This document shows, piece after piece, positions 1 through 6,744 of a stretch of DNA of 20,263 nucleotides; position 1 is the first letter of the stretch, and every line of letters begins with the position of its first letter. The DNA comes from Gammaproteobacteria bacterium (lineage in GTDB: Bacteria; Pseudomonadota; Gammaproteobacteria; Immundisolibacterales; Immundisolibacteraceae): the NCBI GenBank assembly GCA_003645395.1, contig QNFC01000011.1, positions 1 to 20,263 on the forward strand. The letters are read 5' to 3'. The position numbers were made by a program, and so were the translations under genes. The notes beneath the pieces were generated by a model. That model was not told the origin of the DNA. It did not search any database and saw only the letters and a program-made list of their open reading frames with translations.

Positions 1-1551
1 ACCGCCAACTCCAAAATCAAACGGCAGATTGCTGGTGGAAACCGGCTTGATAGTGACCTGGTCGAGCTGACCATCAATGGCTTCGGCCACCATCTGCTGC
101 ACGGCGGTATAGGTACCCTGACCAGGATCAGGAATCGGCACCTCAACGGTGATCTCACCTTTGTCAGTCAAGATCAATCGGGCACTACAATCGCCGCCGA
201 TGGTGCCGCGTTCGTACATACCTATGCCGTAACCAACACCAGTACCGCGTTCGCGCTCGTTCCAGTTAGCTGCATCCAGGGCAGCCTGCAAGGTCTCTTT
301 GGCGCGCACGGTTACCCACTGCTGGCCGGTTGGTGCGGTGTCGCCCTGGTCGAGCAGATTGAGCATGCGAAACTCCGCCGGGTCCAGATTCAGCGCTTTG
401 GCGATTAGATCAAACTGCGCTTCCACCGCAAACATCACCTGGGGACCACCGGGGGCACGCATATGACCGGCGGGCAGAGTATTGGTGTAGACAATATTGC
501 TGTTCAGGTCGATCGCCGGGATGCGGTAACAACTGCCAGCCTGGTCGACGCCGTGCAGATTCAGCGTTGGTAGCGGCTTGAATGCCGCATAGGCTCCGGT
601 GTTAAACCAGCCATCAAGGTGCATCGCGCAGATCTTGCCGCTATTGGTAACCCCGGTGCACAGTTTAATTTTGCTGGCGTGACGGCCATTGGCGGCCATC
701 AGCTCTTCGGTGTAGGTCATCACCACTTTCACCGGTCGACCCGTGGTTTTAGAGAGCAGATAGGCCACCGGCGCATCAAACGGATTGCCCTTGCCGCCGA
801 AATCACCACCGATGCAGTTCATGTGCACCTGAAAATTCTCCGCCGGCAACTCGAAGCATTTCGCCAGCTGCATGCGCAACATATAAGGGCTTTTGTTGCT
901 CGACCAGATATCACAACTGCCGTCGGCTTTAACATCCGCCACCGAGGCGTTCGGCTCCAGGTAGCCGTGGTGCTCAAACGGGGTCTCGAACTCGTGCTCG
1001 AAAACTTGGTCTGCTTCCGCCATGGCCGCATCCATATCGCCGTGCTGCCAGTTCATGTAGGCGCTGAGGTTCGCTACTTTAGGGCTGGCGGGGTGGTGAA
1101 AAGCGCCCTCGTAGCCGGGCATATCCTGATGCACCGAATAAGCGTCCTCGGCGATGGCTTCGTCGATGGTAAATACCGCCGGTAACTCTTCGTATTCCAC
1201 CTCAATCAGATCGAGCGCGCGCTCGGCAATATCAGTATTTTCTGCGGCAACAGCAGCCACACGGTCACCGATAAAGCGCACTTCGCTGCCGGCCAGCACC
1301 GGCAGGTCGCAAATCGCGCGACCAATCAGATATTCCTTCTCCTGGCCGGTGATAACTGCGTGGACACCCGGCAGCGCCTCTGCGGCAGAGGTGTCGATAC
1401 TAAGGATACGGGCATGAGGGTAAGGGCTGCGCAAGATTTTACCGCGGAGCATTCCCGGCAGGTCCACGTCTGCGCTGTACTGGCTTTTTCCGGTGACTTT
1501 GGCCGGGCCATCCAGGCGTGCCGTGGCCTGGCCTACAAATTTGCGTGTCAT
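1..1551 (-). CDS. Xanthine dehydrogenase-family molybdopterin-binding large subunit (partial)
   Basis: This is the large, molybdenum-cofactor-binding subunit of a molybdenum hydroxylase, which hydroxylates a substrate with water-derived oxygen. The first 517 residues are present and the C-terminus is beyond the left edge; family members are usually about 750-800 residues. The ATG at 1549-1551 is preceded on the minus strand by a purine-rich GAGGGGAG site (1561-1568). The N-terminal a/b-hammerhead domain begins with GQATARLDGPAKVTG. The cofactor loop GGDFGGK lies at residues 248-254. The active-site-loop region reads MRAPGGPQ (364-371). It lacks the AYxCSFR loop of form I CO dehydrogenase, so CO oxidation is not supported. 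Its partner subunits are encoded divergently across 162 bp. The substrate is unknown; an N-heterocycle, aromatic compound or aldehyde is plausible by family. Confidence 0.93.
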   Translation of the reverse strand, partial: MTRKFVGQATARLDGPAKVTGKSQYSADVDLPGMLRGKILRSPYPHARILSIDTSAAEALPGVHAVITGQEKEYLIGRAICDLPVLAGSEVRFIGDRVAAVAAENTDIAERALDLIEVEYEELPAVFTIDEAIAEDAYSVHQDMPGYEGAFHHPASPKVANLSAYMNWQHGDMDAAMAEADQVFEHEFETPFEHHGYLEPNASVADVKADGSCDIWSSNKSPYMLRMQLAKCFELPAENFQVHMNCIGGDFGGKGNPFDAPVAYLLSKTTGRPVKVVMTYTEELMAANGRHASKIKLCTGVTNSGKICAMHLDGWFNTGAYAAFKPLPTLNLHGVDQAGSCYRIPAIDLNSNIVYTNTLPAGHMRAPGGPQVMFAVEAQFDLIAKALNLDPAEFRMLNLLDQGDTAPTGQQWVTVRAKETLQAALDAANWNERERGTGVGYGIGMYERGTIGGDCSARLILTDKGEITVEVPIPDPGQGTYTAVQQMVAEAIDGQLDQVTIKPVSTSNLPFDFGVGG

Positions 1552-1581
1552 CTCTGCTGTTCTCCCCTCGCTATTTTATCC

Positions 1582-1601
1582 ATTTGCCGCATCAGGCAAT
1601 T
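1582..1601. promoter_or_regulatory. Imperfect inverted repeat in the divergent Mo-hydroxylase promoter region
   Basis: ATTTGCC (1582-1588) and GGCAATT (1595-1601) pair at 6 of 7 positions around a 6-base spacer. The repeat sits inside the 162-bp gap between the divergent large-subunit and Fe-S-subunit genes, so an operator controlling both directions is possible. I could not place clean -35/-10 pairs beside it. The symmetry is seen; the role is inferred. Confidence 0.25.
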
Positions 1602-1696
1602 AATCACTGTTTACGCTTTCCACTCGCCGACAATGCACACTATCATAAGCTCGCCGGCAAAAAATTATGTAACCAATTCACCGGTCACTGTCATTG

Positions 1697-1708
1697 AGGG
1701 AGGGAGGA
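1697..1708 (+). promoter_or_regulatory. Strong ribosome binding site fixing the Fe-S subunit start
   Basis: The purine run AGGGAGGGAGGA ends 5 bases before the ATG at 1714. It decides that start over upstream in-frame codons of the same open frame, which begins at 1360 and would overlap the divergent gene. Residues from 1714 onward match the family; the upstream extension does not. Confidence 0.7.
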
Positions 1709-1713
1709 ACACA

Positions 1714-2196
1714 ATGGACGGTAGCGCAGACCAACACCTGGTCGCCATCGAAGTCACTGTCAACGGCGAAAGCCGCCAGACCACAATACGACCAAACCTG
1801 CTATTGGTCGATTTTTTACGTTATGAGCTGGGACTGACCGGCACCAAAGAGGGGTGCAGCGTTGGCGTATGCGGCGCCTGCTCGGTGCTGGTCGATGGCA
1901 AGATCACAACCTCCTGCCTGACGCTGGCGGCGATGACCGACGGCTGTGAAATCACTACTGCCGAAGGGTTGGCGGACCAGGATCAACTGCTGCCGATTCA
2001 GCAGAGTTTTATCGACCACGGCGGTTTTCAGTGTGGCATCTGCACCTCTGGGCAGGTCATCGCCGCCAAAGCGCTGCTGGATCAAAACGCCAATCCGACT
2101 GAAGCTGAAATCAAAGACTGGATGATGGGCAACCTCTGCCGCTGTACCGGTTACTACGGCATCATCCGCTCTATCGAAAACGCGGCTGGAGAGTGA
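1714..2196 (+). CDS. (2Fe-2S)-binding small subunit of Mo hydroxylase
   Basis: This 160-residue protein is the electron-transfer small subunit of the molybdenum hydroxylase (CoxS/XdhC-type), with the usual length for the family. The N-terminal plant-type ferredoxin domain has ligands C48, C53, C56 and C68 (Cx4Cx2Cx11C). The C-terminal helical domain carries the second cluster with C107, C110 (CGIC) and C142, C144 (CRCTGYYG). All eight cysteines are present, so both clusters should form. The FAD subunit begins 3 bases after its stop, so the two are almost certainly cotranslated. The Mo-binding partner is transcribed divergently rather than downstream, which is less common. The start is set by the strong ribosome binding site just upstream. 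Confidence 0.96.
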   Translation: MDGSADQHLVAIEVTVNGESRQTTIRPNLLLVDFLRYELGLTGTKEGCSVGVCGACSVLVDGKITTSCLTLAAMTDGCEITTAEGLADQDQLLPIQQSFIDHGGFQCGICTSGQVIAAKALLDQNANPTEAEIKDWMMGNLCRCTGYYGIIRSIENAAGE

Positions 2197-2199
2197 TTC

Positions 2200-3060
2200 A
2201 TGGAGAATTTTGAGTTTCACGCCCCCCGGGCACTGGCCGAGGTTTACGCCCTGCTCGACGAGCACGAGTATGACGCCCGACTGATCGCCGGTGGCACCAG
2301 CCTGATCACCTTTATGAAGCAGCAGCTGGTGCAGCCCGACCACCTTATTCACCTCGGCAAAATTGACGCCCTGCGTGGGGTTGAAATCGTCGATGGCGAG
2401 ATGGTGGTGAAAGCACTGACCACTTACCGCGAGCTGGAAACCCATCCGCTAGTACTTGAGCACGCCCCACAGATCGCTGAAGTATTTAGTCACGTGGCCA
2501 CCATGAGAATTCGTGAGTCCGCCACCATCGGCGGCGGACTAAGTCAGGGCGACTCAGCCCAGGACGGTCCCGGCCTGTGGCTGCTGTTAAACGCGCGGGT
2601 AGTGCTTTCCAGCAACAACGGCGAACGAGAAGTTGCCATGAATGAATTTATCGAGGATTACTTCACCACGGTCATCGAACCCAATGAAGTGCTCACCGAG
2701 ATTCGTATTCCACTGCCGCCAACCCATGCCGGCTTTGCTTACAGTAAATTTCTACCGCGCAGCGAAGATGACTACGCGGCGGTATCTGTGGGGGCACTGA
2801 CCACCCTCGGTACCGATGGCAAAATCGCTTCTGCCAGGTTAACGCTTGGTTCCGTCGCAGCGATCCCCGTGCTTGTGCCCGCGGAGATGCTTGTCGGCCA
2901 GCCCACCGATACTGATCTGATCAACGCTGTCGCCGAAAGCCTGCGTGAACTTGTCGACCCACTCGATGATGTGCGCGGCAGTGCCGCCTACAAAACCGAT
3001 ATGGCCGTAGTGTTTGCCCGCCGCACGCTACAGTCGTCTTTGCAACGCGCTATCCGCTAA
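2200..3060 (+). CDS. FAD-binding medium subunit of Mo hydroxylase (CoxM/CutM type)
   Basis: This 286-residue subunit passes electrons from the Fe-S clusters to an acceptor through FAD. Two FAD-binding signatures of the CoxM/PCMH-type family are visible: AGGTSL at residues 30-35 and ATIGGGLS at 108-115, preceded by IRES. The C-terminal part fits the CO-dehydrogenase flavoprotein C-terminal domain (SKFLPRSEDDYAAVSVGA, about 184-201). In many relatives the second motif reads IRNxATIGGN; here it is IRESATIGGG. The gene starts 3 bases after the small-subunit stop and is followed 16 bases later by the CoxG-like gene, so the three form an operon. Length is normal and there is no sign of disruption. 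Confidence 0.95.
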   Translation: MENFEFHAPRALAEVYALLDEHEYDARLIAGGTSLITFMKQQLVQPDHLIHLGKIDALRGVEIVDGEMVVKALTTYRELETHPLVLEHAPQIAEVFSHVATMRIRESATIGGGLSQGDSAQDGPGLWLLLNARVVLSSNNGEREVAMNEFIEDYFTTVIEPNEVLTEIRIPLPPTHAGFAYSKFLPRSEDDYAAVSVGALTTLGTDGKIASARLTLGSVAAIPVLVPAEMLVGQPTDTDLINAVAESLRELVDPLDDVRGSAAYKTDMAVVFARRTLQSSLQRAIR

Positions 3061-3076
3061 ATAGACAGGACCACCC

Positions 3077-3553
3077 ATGGACTTCGATTTTCGCTTCACC
3101 ATCCCTGCCGATCGGCAAGTTCTCTGGCAAAAAGTTACCGACATTGAAACCGTAGCTTTTTGCGTACCCGGTGTCACCGGCATCGAAAAACTTGAAGAAG
3201 GCCCACCGGTTGAGTACGAAGGTACCCTGAAAATTCGTGTCGGCCCCATCGGCCTGCAGATGAAAGGACTGGTCATCATCTCCAGCATTGATAACGACCA
3301 ATGTGCGATGGCGCTAATTTGCGAAGGTAAAGATCGAAAAATTCCCGGCACCATCAAGACAGAAACTACCATGGGCCTCGAAGCAACTGAATCTGGAGAG
3401 CCTGGCACCGACCTGGTGATCCACACCCATGCAACCATTATGGGTAAACTTGGTGAATTCGGGCAGTCGGTCATTCGTAAAAAGACCGCAAAAGTACTCG
3501 CCGAATTTGTAGCTAATCTAGTCACACAACTAGAAGAAGAGGCCGCAGCCTGA
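3077..3553 (+). CDS. CoxG-like SRPBCC-fold protein
   Basis: This 158-residue protein belongs to the CO dehydrogenase subunit G (CoxG) family of the SRPBCC/START-like fold. Diagnostic features are the start MDFDFRFTIPADRQVLW, the VPGVTGIEKL segment near residues 30-40, the YEGTLKIRVGPIG strand near 54-66, and the GEFGQSVIRKKT helix near 129-140. Family members accompany molybdenum hydroxylases and are thought to help their maturation or membrane recruitment; in Oligotropha CoxG is linked to membrane anchoring of CODH. Its place 16 bp after the FAD subunit supports an accessory role for this hydroxylase. It has no transmembrane segment. The ribosome binding site (ACAGGA) is weak, consistent with coupled translation. 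Confidence 0.9.
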   Translation: MDFDFRFTIPADRQVLWQKVTDIETVAFCVPGVTGIEKLEEGPPVEYEGTLKIRVGPIGLQMKGLVIISSIDNDQCAMALICEGKDRKIPGTIKTETTMGLEATESGEPGTDLVIHTHATIMGKLGEFGQSVIRKKTAKVLAEFVANLVTQLEEEAAA

Positions 3554-3593
3554 ACGGTTGAGCGCCCAAAAATATAAAAATTAGTCGATTATT

Positions 3594-3600
3594 GAGGAGA
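3594..3600 (+). promoter_or_regulatory. Ribosome binding site fixing the hydratase start
   Basis: GAGGAGA lies 8 bases before the ATG at 3609. An in-frame TTG at 3603 would be only 2 bases from this site, so the ATG is the better start. Confidence 0.6.
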
Positions 3601-3608
3601 AATTGAAG

Positions 3609-4427
3609 ATGGGAACATACAACACGATAGAACTATCTATCGACAACGACGTGGCACGGATTAATTTCAACCGCCCGGAAAAACGCAACTGCATGAGTCC
3701 GGAGCTGCACGCCAACATGGTTGATGCCCTCGATGAAATTGACGCCGCCAAAGTCAAAGTTATCGTCATCACCGGTAACGGCCCCAGCTTTTGCGCCGGC
3801 ATGGATCTGGAGCAGTGTTTCCTCGAACCCTTTGACGACCCTGAAGCAATGGCCGAGATCAACGGCAACGCCTTCGGCTGGTTTAGCCGCATCAAAAAAT
3901 CCACAGCGGTCACCATTGGCAAGGTTAACGGCTACTGCTTCGGCGGCGGCATGGCCCTGGCCGGCGTACTCGACATAGTGGTTGCCGCTGACGAATCAAT
4001 CTGGGGCCTGTCCGAAGTGAACTTCGGCATCTTCCCCGGCGGTGGCACCACCTGGACTGTTTGCAACAACATGAACCGCAAGAAGGGTATTCACTATTCG
4101 GTTACCGCTGAAACCTTCACTGGCAAGCAGGCAGAAGAATTGGGTTACGCCACCTTCTCCGTGCCCCTGGCCGAGCTGGATGCCAAAACCGAAGAAGTAG
4201 TTGGCAAACTCACCAACAAGGGTCGAGCAGTTTTGACTAAAACTAAAGAAGTCTATGAAAAAGTACTCGGCATGGATTTTGAAGCAGCCATCGACTACGA
4301 AATGGCTAAGTTCTGGGAACTCTCTCGCGAAACTAACGACGACTGGGTGCGCACCGCATTGGCATCGTTTAAACGGCGGGAGTTCAAGCCCGGCACCCAG
4401 GCTTACACGCTGGTCAACGATGTGTAG
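3609..4427 (+). CDS. Enoyl-CoA hydratase/isomerase family, hydroxycinnamoyl-CoA hydratase-lyase-like
   Basis: This 272-residue crotonase-fold enzyme acts on an acyl-CoA thioester. Visible landmarks are NRPEKRN (21-27), the oxyanion-loop segment CAGMDLE (62-68), VNGYCFGGGM (106-115) and LSEVNFGIFPGG (134-145). E136 aligns with catalytic Glu143 of Pseudomonas HCHL. The C-terminal end (FKRREFKPGTQAY, 254-266) also resembles HCHL, which converts feruloyl- or coumaroyl-CoA to aldehyde plus acetyl-CoA. However, the position matching HCHL Ser123 is A116, so lyase activity on hydroxycinnamoyl-CoA is uncertain; a plain hydratase on another acyl-CoA is possible. The gene follows the CoxG-like gene by 55 bp with its own good ribosome binding site and is closed by a strong terminator. 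Confidence 0.88.
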   Translation: MGTYNTIELSIDNDVARINFNRPEKRNCMSPELHANMVDALDEIDAAKVKVIVITGNGPSFCAGMDLEQCFLEPFDDPEAMAEINGNAFGWFSRIKKSTAVTIGKVNGYCFGGGMALAGVLDIVVAADESIWGLSEVNFGIFPGGGTTWTVCNNMNRKKGIHYSVTAETFTGKQAEELGYATFSVPLAELDAKTEEVVGKLTNKGRAVLTKTKEVYEKVLGMDFEAAIDYEMAKFWELSRETNDDWVRTALASFKRREFKPGTQAYTLVNDV

Positions 4428-4452
4428 CTGAACCGATTACTGTTAACAGAAG

Positions 4453-4485
4453 AAGGCCCGGACACTGAGTACCGGGCTTTTTTTT
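4453..4485 (+). terminator. Rho-independent terminator after the hydratase gene
   Basis: GCCCGG (4456-4461) pairs with CCGGGC (4472-4477) around a 10-base loop, followed by eight T residues (4478-4485). The stem can extend with A-T and G-U pairs from the flanking AAG and TTT. It lies 25 bases after the hydratase stop and 26 bases before the next ATG, so it probably ends or attenuates the Mo-hydroxylase operon before the reductase gene. Confidence 0.88.
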
Positions 4486-4510
4486 GAATAAGAGAAATGT
4501 AGGAGATCAG

Positions 4511-5518
4511 ATGAGAATTTGCATCCTTGGTGCCGGCGGACTTGGTTCAGTGTTTGGGGCACTACTGGCCAGGCAGGGGGTTGATGTCACCCTGATCGGC
4601 CGTGCCGCCCACGTCGACGCGATCAACCAAAACGGCCTGCAACTACTGGGGATTCGCGGTGAGCACACCATCAAAGAGAACCTCACCGCCGTCACCGACG
4701 CCCGCGATACTGAGGGTGAATTTGACACCCTGATGCTCGGCGTTAAAAGCACCGATAGCGAAGCCGCCCTGGCCGGGGCAAATTGCCTGCGTGACCGGGT
4801 GTCCGTGGCTCTATCGTTCCAGAACAACATCATCAAAGAGACCCAGCTGGCCGACTGGCTCGGCGATGCCAGTAAAGTGATCGGCTTCTCCACTTTTGAA
4901 GGCGGATTGCTGGAAGGACCCGGCCGGGTCAACAACAACATGACCCTGGAAACCAGCAGCTACATCGGCGAGCTAGATGGCAGTGCCAGCGACCGGGTAA
5001 CAACCCTCGCAGAAACCCTCAACAATGCGGGCATTACCACCCGAGTCATGGACAACATTCAGCAGGTAATGTGGGAAAAACTCACCCAGATTGCCAACGC
5101 TGCCGGCTGGTCAGTCAGCTGCGAAATCGGCAACCCCGACCTCACCTTTGCCGATGCCATGGTGCTGCCCGAAGGGGCCGAACACTACCTGGCGGTAGCG
5201 CGTGAGGTACTCAGCGTATACAAAGCCATGGGCTACACCCCACAAAATTTCTACACCCCCGTGTCGAAATTGAAAGAACTGGATTCACTCGATGACGAGG
5301 CGGCCATCGCCACCATCACTGCCATCGGTCAGGCCATGCTAGACGGCGGATACCGTAGCCGTACCTCCCTGCACGACGACATTCTGGCCGGCAAAAAAAC
5401 CGAGGTGGATTTCATCCTTAAACCCTTCATCGATAAGGCGACCGAACTCGGTCTGGAAGTTCCTACCGTGACTGCCTGTTACCGGATTATCAAGGTGCTG
5501 GATAATTATTTGAAATAG
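4511..5518 (+). CDS. Ketopantoate reductase-family (ApbA/PanE-like) oxidoreductase
   Basis: This 335-residue NAD(P)-dependent 2-oxoacid/2-oxoester reductase belongs to the ApbA/PanE superfamily. The Rossmann motif GAGGLG is at residues 7-12. LSFQNNI (101-107) contains the conserved asparagine region, K190 in MWEKL fits the catalytic lysine, and TEVD (297-300) fits the conserved acidic motif before the C-terminal helices. Many bacteria hold several such paralogues that are not panE. Its place in a catabolic cluster suggests reduction of a pathway ketone or oxoacid rather than vitamin synthesis, which is inference. The ATG at 4511 has AGGAGATC directly upstream; a TTG at 4484 lies inside the terminator T-run and is rejected. 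A decayed copy of this family's N-terminus sits at 8654. Confidence 0.9.
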   Translation: MRICILGAGGLGSVFGALLARQGVDVTLIGRAAHVDAINQNGLQLLGIRGEHTIKENLTAVTDARDTEGEFDTLMLGVKSTDSEAALAGANCLRDRVSVALSFQNNIIKETQLADWLGDASKVIGFSTFEGGLLEGPGRVNNNMTLETSSYIGELDGSASDRVTTLAETLNNAGITTRVMDNIQQVMWEKLTQIANAAGWSVSCEIGNPDLTFADAMVLPEGAEHYLAVAREVLSVYKAMGYTPQNFYTPVSKLKELDSLDDEAAIATITAIGQAMLDGGYRSRTSLHDDILAGKKTEVDFILKPFIDKATELGLEVPTVTACYRIIKVLDNYLK

Positions 5519-5546
5519 GCGGTTAACACTCCCTTATCCACCCAAG

Positions 5547-6560
5547 TTAATCGGCAGCGATTTGACTACCACCTTTGGGAATACCTCCTCCCGCCCGGTC
5601 TGTCTGCTCCAGAAAGTGCATCGACTCTGGCAACGCAGGCCACTGCGGCATCATTAACCAGAGTCGCAACAGGTGGCGGGCCAACTTAGGATCAGCATGG
5701 TCCTCGTAGTCAGTGCGGGCATGCAGAACCCTACGGTTATTCAAAAACTGGATATCCCCTGGTTGCAGGTCCATCTTCAGGCCAACCGCTGGGCGCTGGG
5801 CAATTTCGTTAAAGTGATCAAGCGCTTCTAGCTGCTGCCCACTCAGATATTCGCTGTCTCGCCCGGACCAGCCGAGGATCGCCTTCGGCAGGTAAAAACA
5901 GACCGGGCCATCGGCCTGATCAACCAGTACCGGCAAGCGGTGAGCGGTTTGAAACCCCCCGGACTCGCCGCTGGTGCTGCCATAATGAAACCCCTCATAA
6001 AGAAGTGCCAGGTGCGCAGGATTCTCTTCAAGCAGGATATTGCGCACTAACGCCGGGCTCATAATCCAGCTCTCACCGCCCTGTTTCGCGTGGCGCAAGC
6101 AGAGTAGTCCGACCACATCGACCGGGTCCATGTGCACCTCTATCGGACCGCCGGCGGTGTAGTAACGGCCAACGCCATCGATATCTTTTACCTGCCCAAT
6201 ACGATCACCCAAATGGCTTTGTGACACCCCAGCACCAATGTGAGTACCGATACCCCAGAGAATAATCTCAAACTCTTCGTCGCTGTATTTTTCGATCGGC
6301 AGGCCCTTTAGCATGACGAAGCCACGGCCGGAACCAAGTATCTCGCTCATGTTCTCAAGGTCATCCGTCAACGCGGGTAGGGCAAAGTCCTCAGCGGTGA
6401 TGTCGTCCAGCTGAAGCTGCTTCTGGCGGACCCGGTTGATAGCCTGATCAATATCGGCAATGGCACCGGCAGAGAAGTGGTAGACCCACTCCCTGTCGGT
6501 CGTATATTGCCCGCCGGACCAGACGGCTGGGCCGCTAACCGGCTGTAGTTGTGCGGTCAT
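5547..6560 (-). CDS. TauD/TfdA-family 2-oxoglutarate-dependent dioxygenase
   Basis: This 337-residue non-heme Fe(II)/2-oxoglutarate dioxygenase couples 2-oxoglutarate decarboxylation to substrate hydroxylation. The iron facial triad is visible: H143 and D145 in EVHMDPVD, and H280 in NNRRVLHAR. R295 or R299 in the ARHLLRLWL strand should bind the 2-oxoglutarate carboxylate. The C-terminal layout PGDIQFLNNRRVLHAR...RHLLRLW resembles the gamma-butyrobetaine hydroxylase/TfdA branch more than classical taurine dioxygenase, so no substrate is assigned. The ATG at 6558-6560 has an excellent minus-strand site GGAGGGGAGG (6569-6578). It converges on the ketopantoate-reductase-type gene with only 28 bp between stops and diverges from the tandem dehydrogenase across 184 bp. 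Confidence 0.93.
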   Translation of the reverse strand: MTAQLQPVSGPAVWSGGQYTTDREWVYHFSAGAIADIDQAINRVRQKQLQLDDITAEDFALPALTDDLENMSEILGSGRGFVMLKGLPIEKYSDEEFEIILWGIGTHIGAGVSQSHLGDRIGQVKDIDGVGRYYTAGGPIEVHMDPVDVVGLLCLRHAKQGGESWIMSPALVRNILLEENPAHLALLYEGFHYGSTSGESGGFQTAHRLPVLVDQADGPVCFYLPKAILGWSGRDSEYLSGQQLEALDHFNEIAQRPAVGLKMDLQPGDIQFLNNRRVLHARTDYEDHADPKLARHLLRLWLMMPQWPALPESMHFLEQTDRAGGGIPKGGSQIAAD

Positions 6561-6568
6561 GATGAATT

Positions 6569-6578
6569 CCTCCCCTCC
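6569..6578 (-). promoter_or_regulatory. Ribosome binding site for the TauD-type dioxygenase
   Basis: On the minus strand this reads GGAGGGGAGG and sits 8 bases before the ATG at 6558-6560, fixing that start. Confidence 0.65.
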
Positions 6579-6688
6579 AGAAGATCAGGGGCAACATTAC
6601 ACCTTTTCGAAATGATAAGTACCTCATTCTCCGCTAATAAATTCCATAATCGATTGAAATCGCTGGACTGATATGGAAGAACCACGGC

Positions 6689-6702
6689 CTAATTAGCCGG
6701 CT
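6689..6702. promoter_or_regulatory. Overlapping palindromes in the divergent dioxygenase/dehydrogenase promoter
   Basis: Two perfect 8-base palindromes overlap in the 184-bp divergent gap: CTAATTAG (6689-6696) and AGCCGGCT (6695-6702). An A/T-rich run AAAAAAATAATTATTAA follows. An operator for coordinated control of the two genes is possible, but no specific regulator family can be named. The symmetry is seen; the role is inferred. Confidence 0.25.
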
Positions 6703-6744
6703 AAAAAAATAATTATTAACACTACCAACTTCGAGGAGAGGAGC

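Noticed and set aside
619..1185. Plus-strand frame of 188 codons
   Set aside because: It is the antisense shadow of the molybdopterin-binding subunit, whose frame carries recognisable motifs.
1..1551. Calling the Mo hydroxylase a CO dehydrogenase (CoxL) because a CoxG-like gene is present
   Set aside because: The region of the active-site loop reads MRAPGGPQ and has no AYxCSFR; CoxG-like proteins also accompany non-CODH hydroxylases.
1360..1713. Open frame extending the Fe-S subunit upstream by 118 codons
   Set aside because: It overlaps the divergent large-subunit gene, lacks family similarity, and the strong ribosome binding site at 1697-1708 marks the ATG at 1714.
4484..4510. TTG start nine codons upstream of the ketopantoate reductase-type gene
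   Set aside because: It lies in the T-run of the terminator; the ATG at 4511 has AGGAG upstream and begins at the Rossmann strand.
4511..5518. Assigning panE (pantothenate synthesis)
   Set aside because: The superfamily has many non-biosynthetic paralogues and there is no panB, panC or other pantothenate gene nearby.
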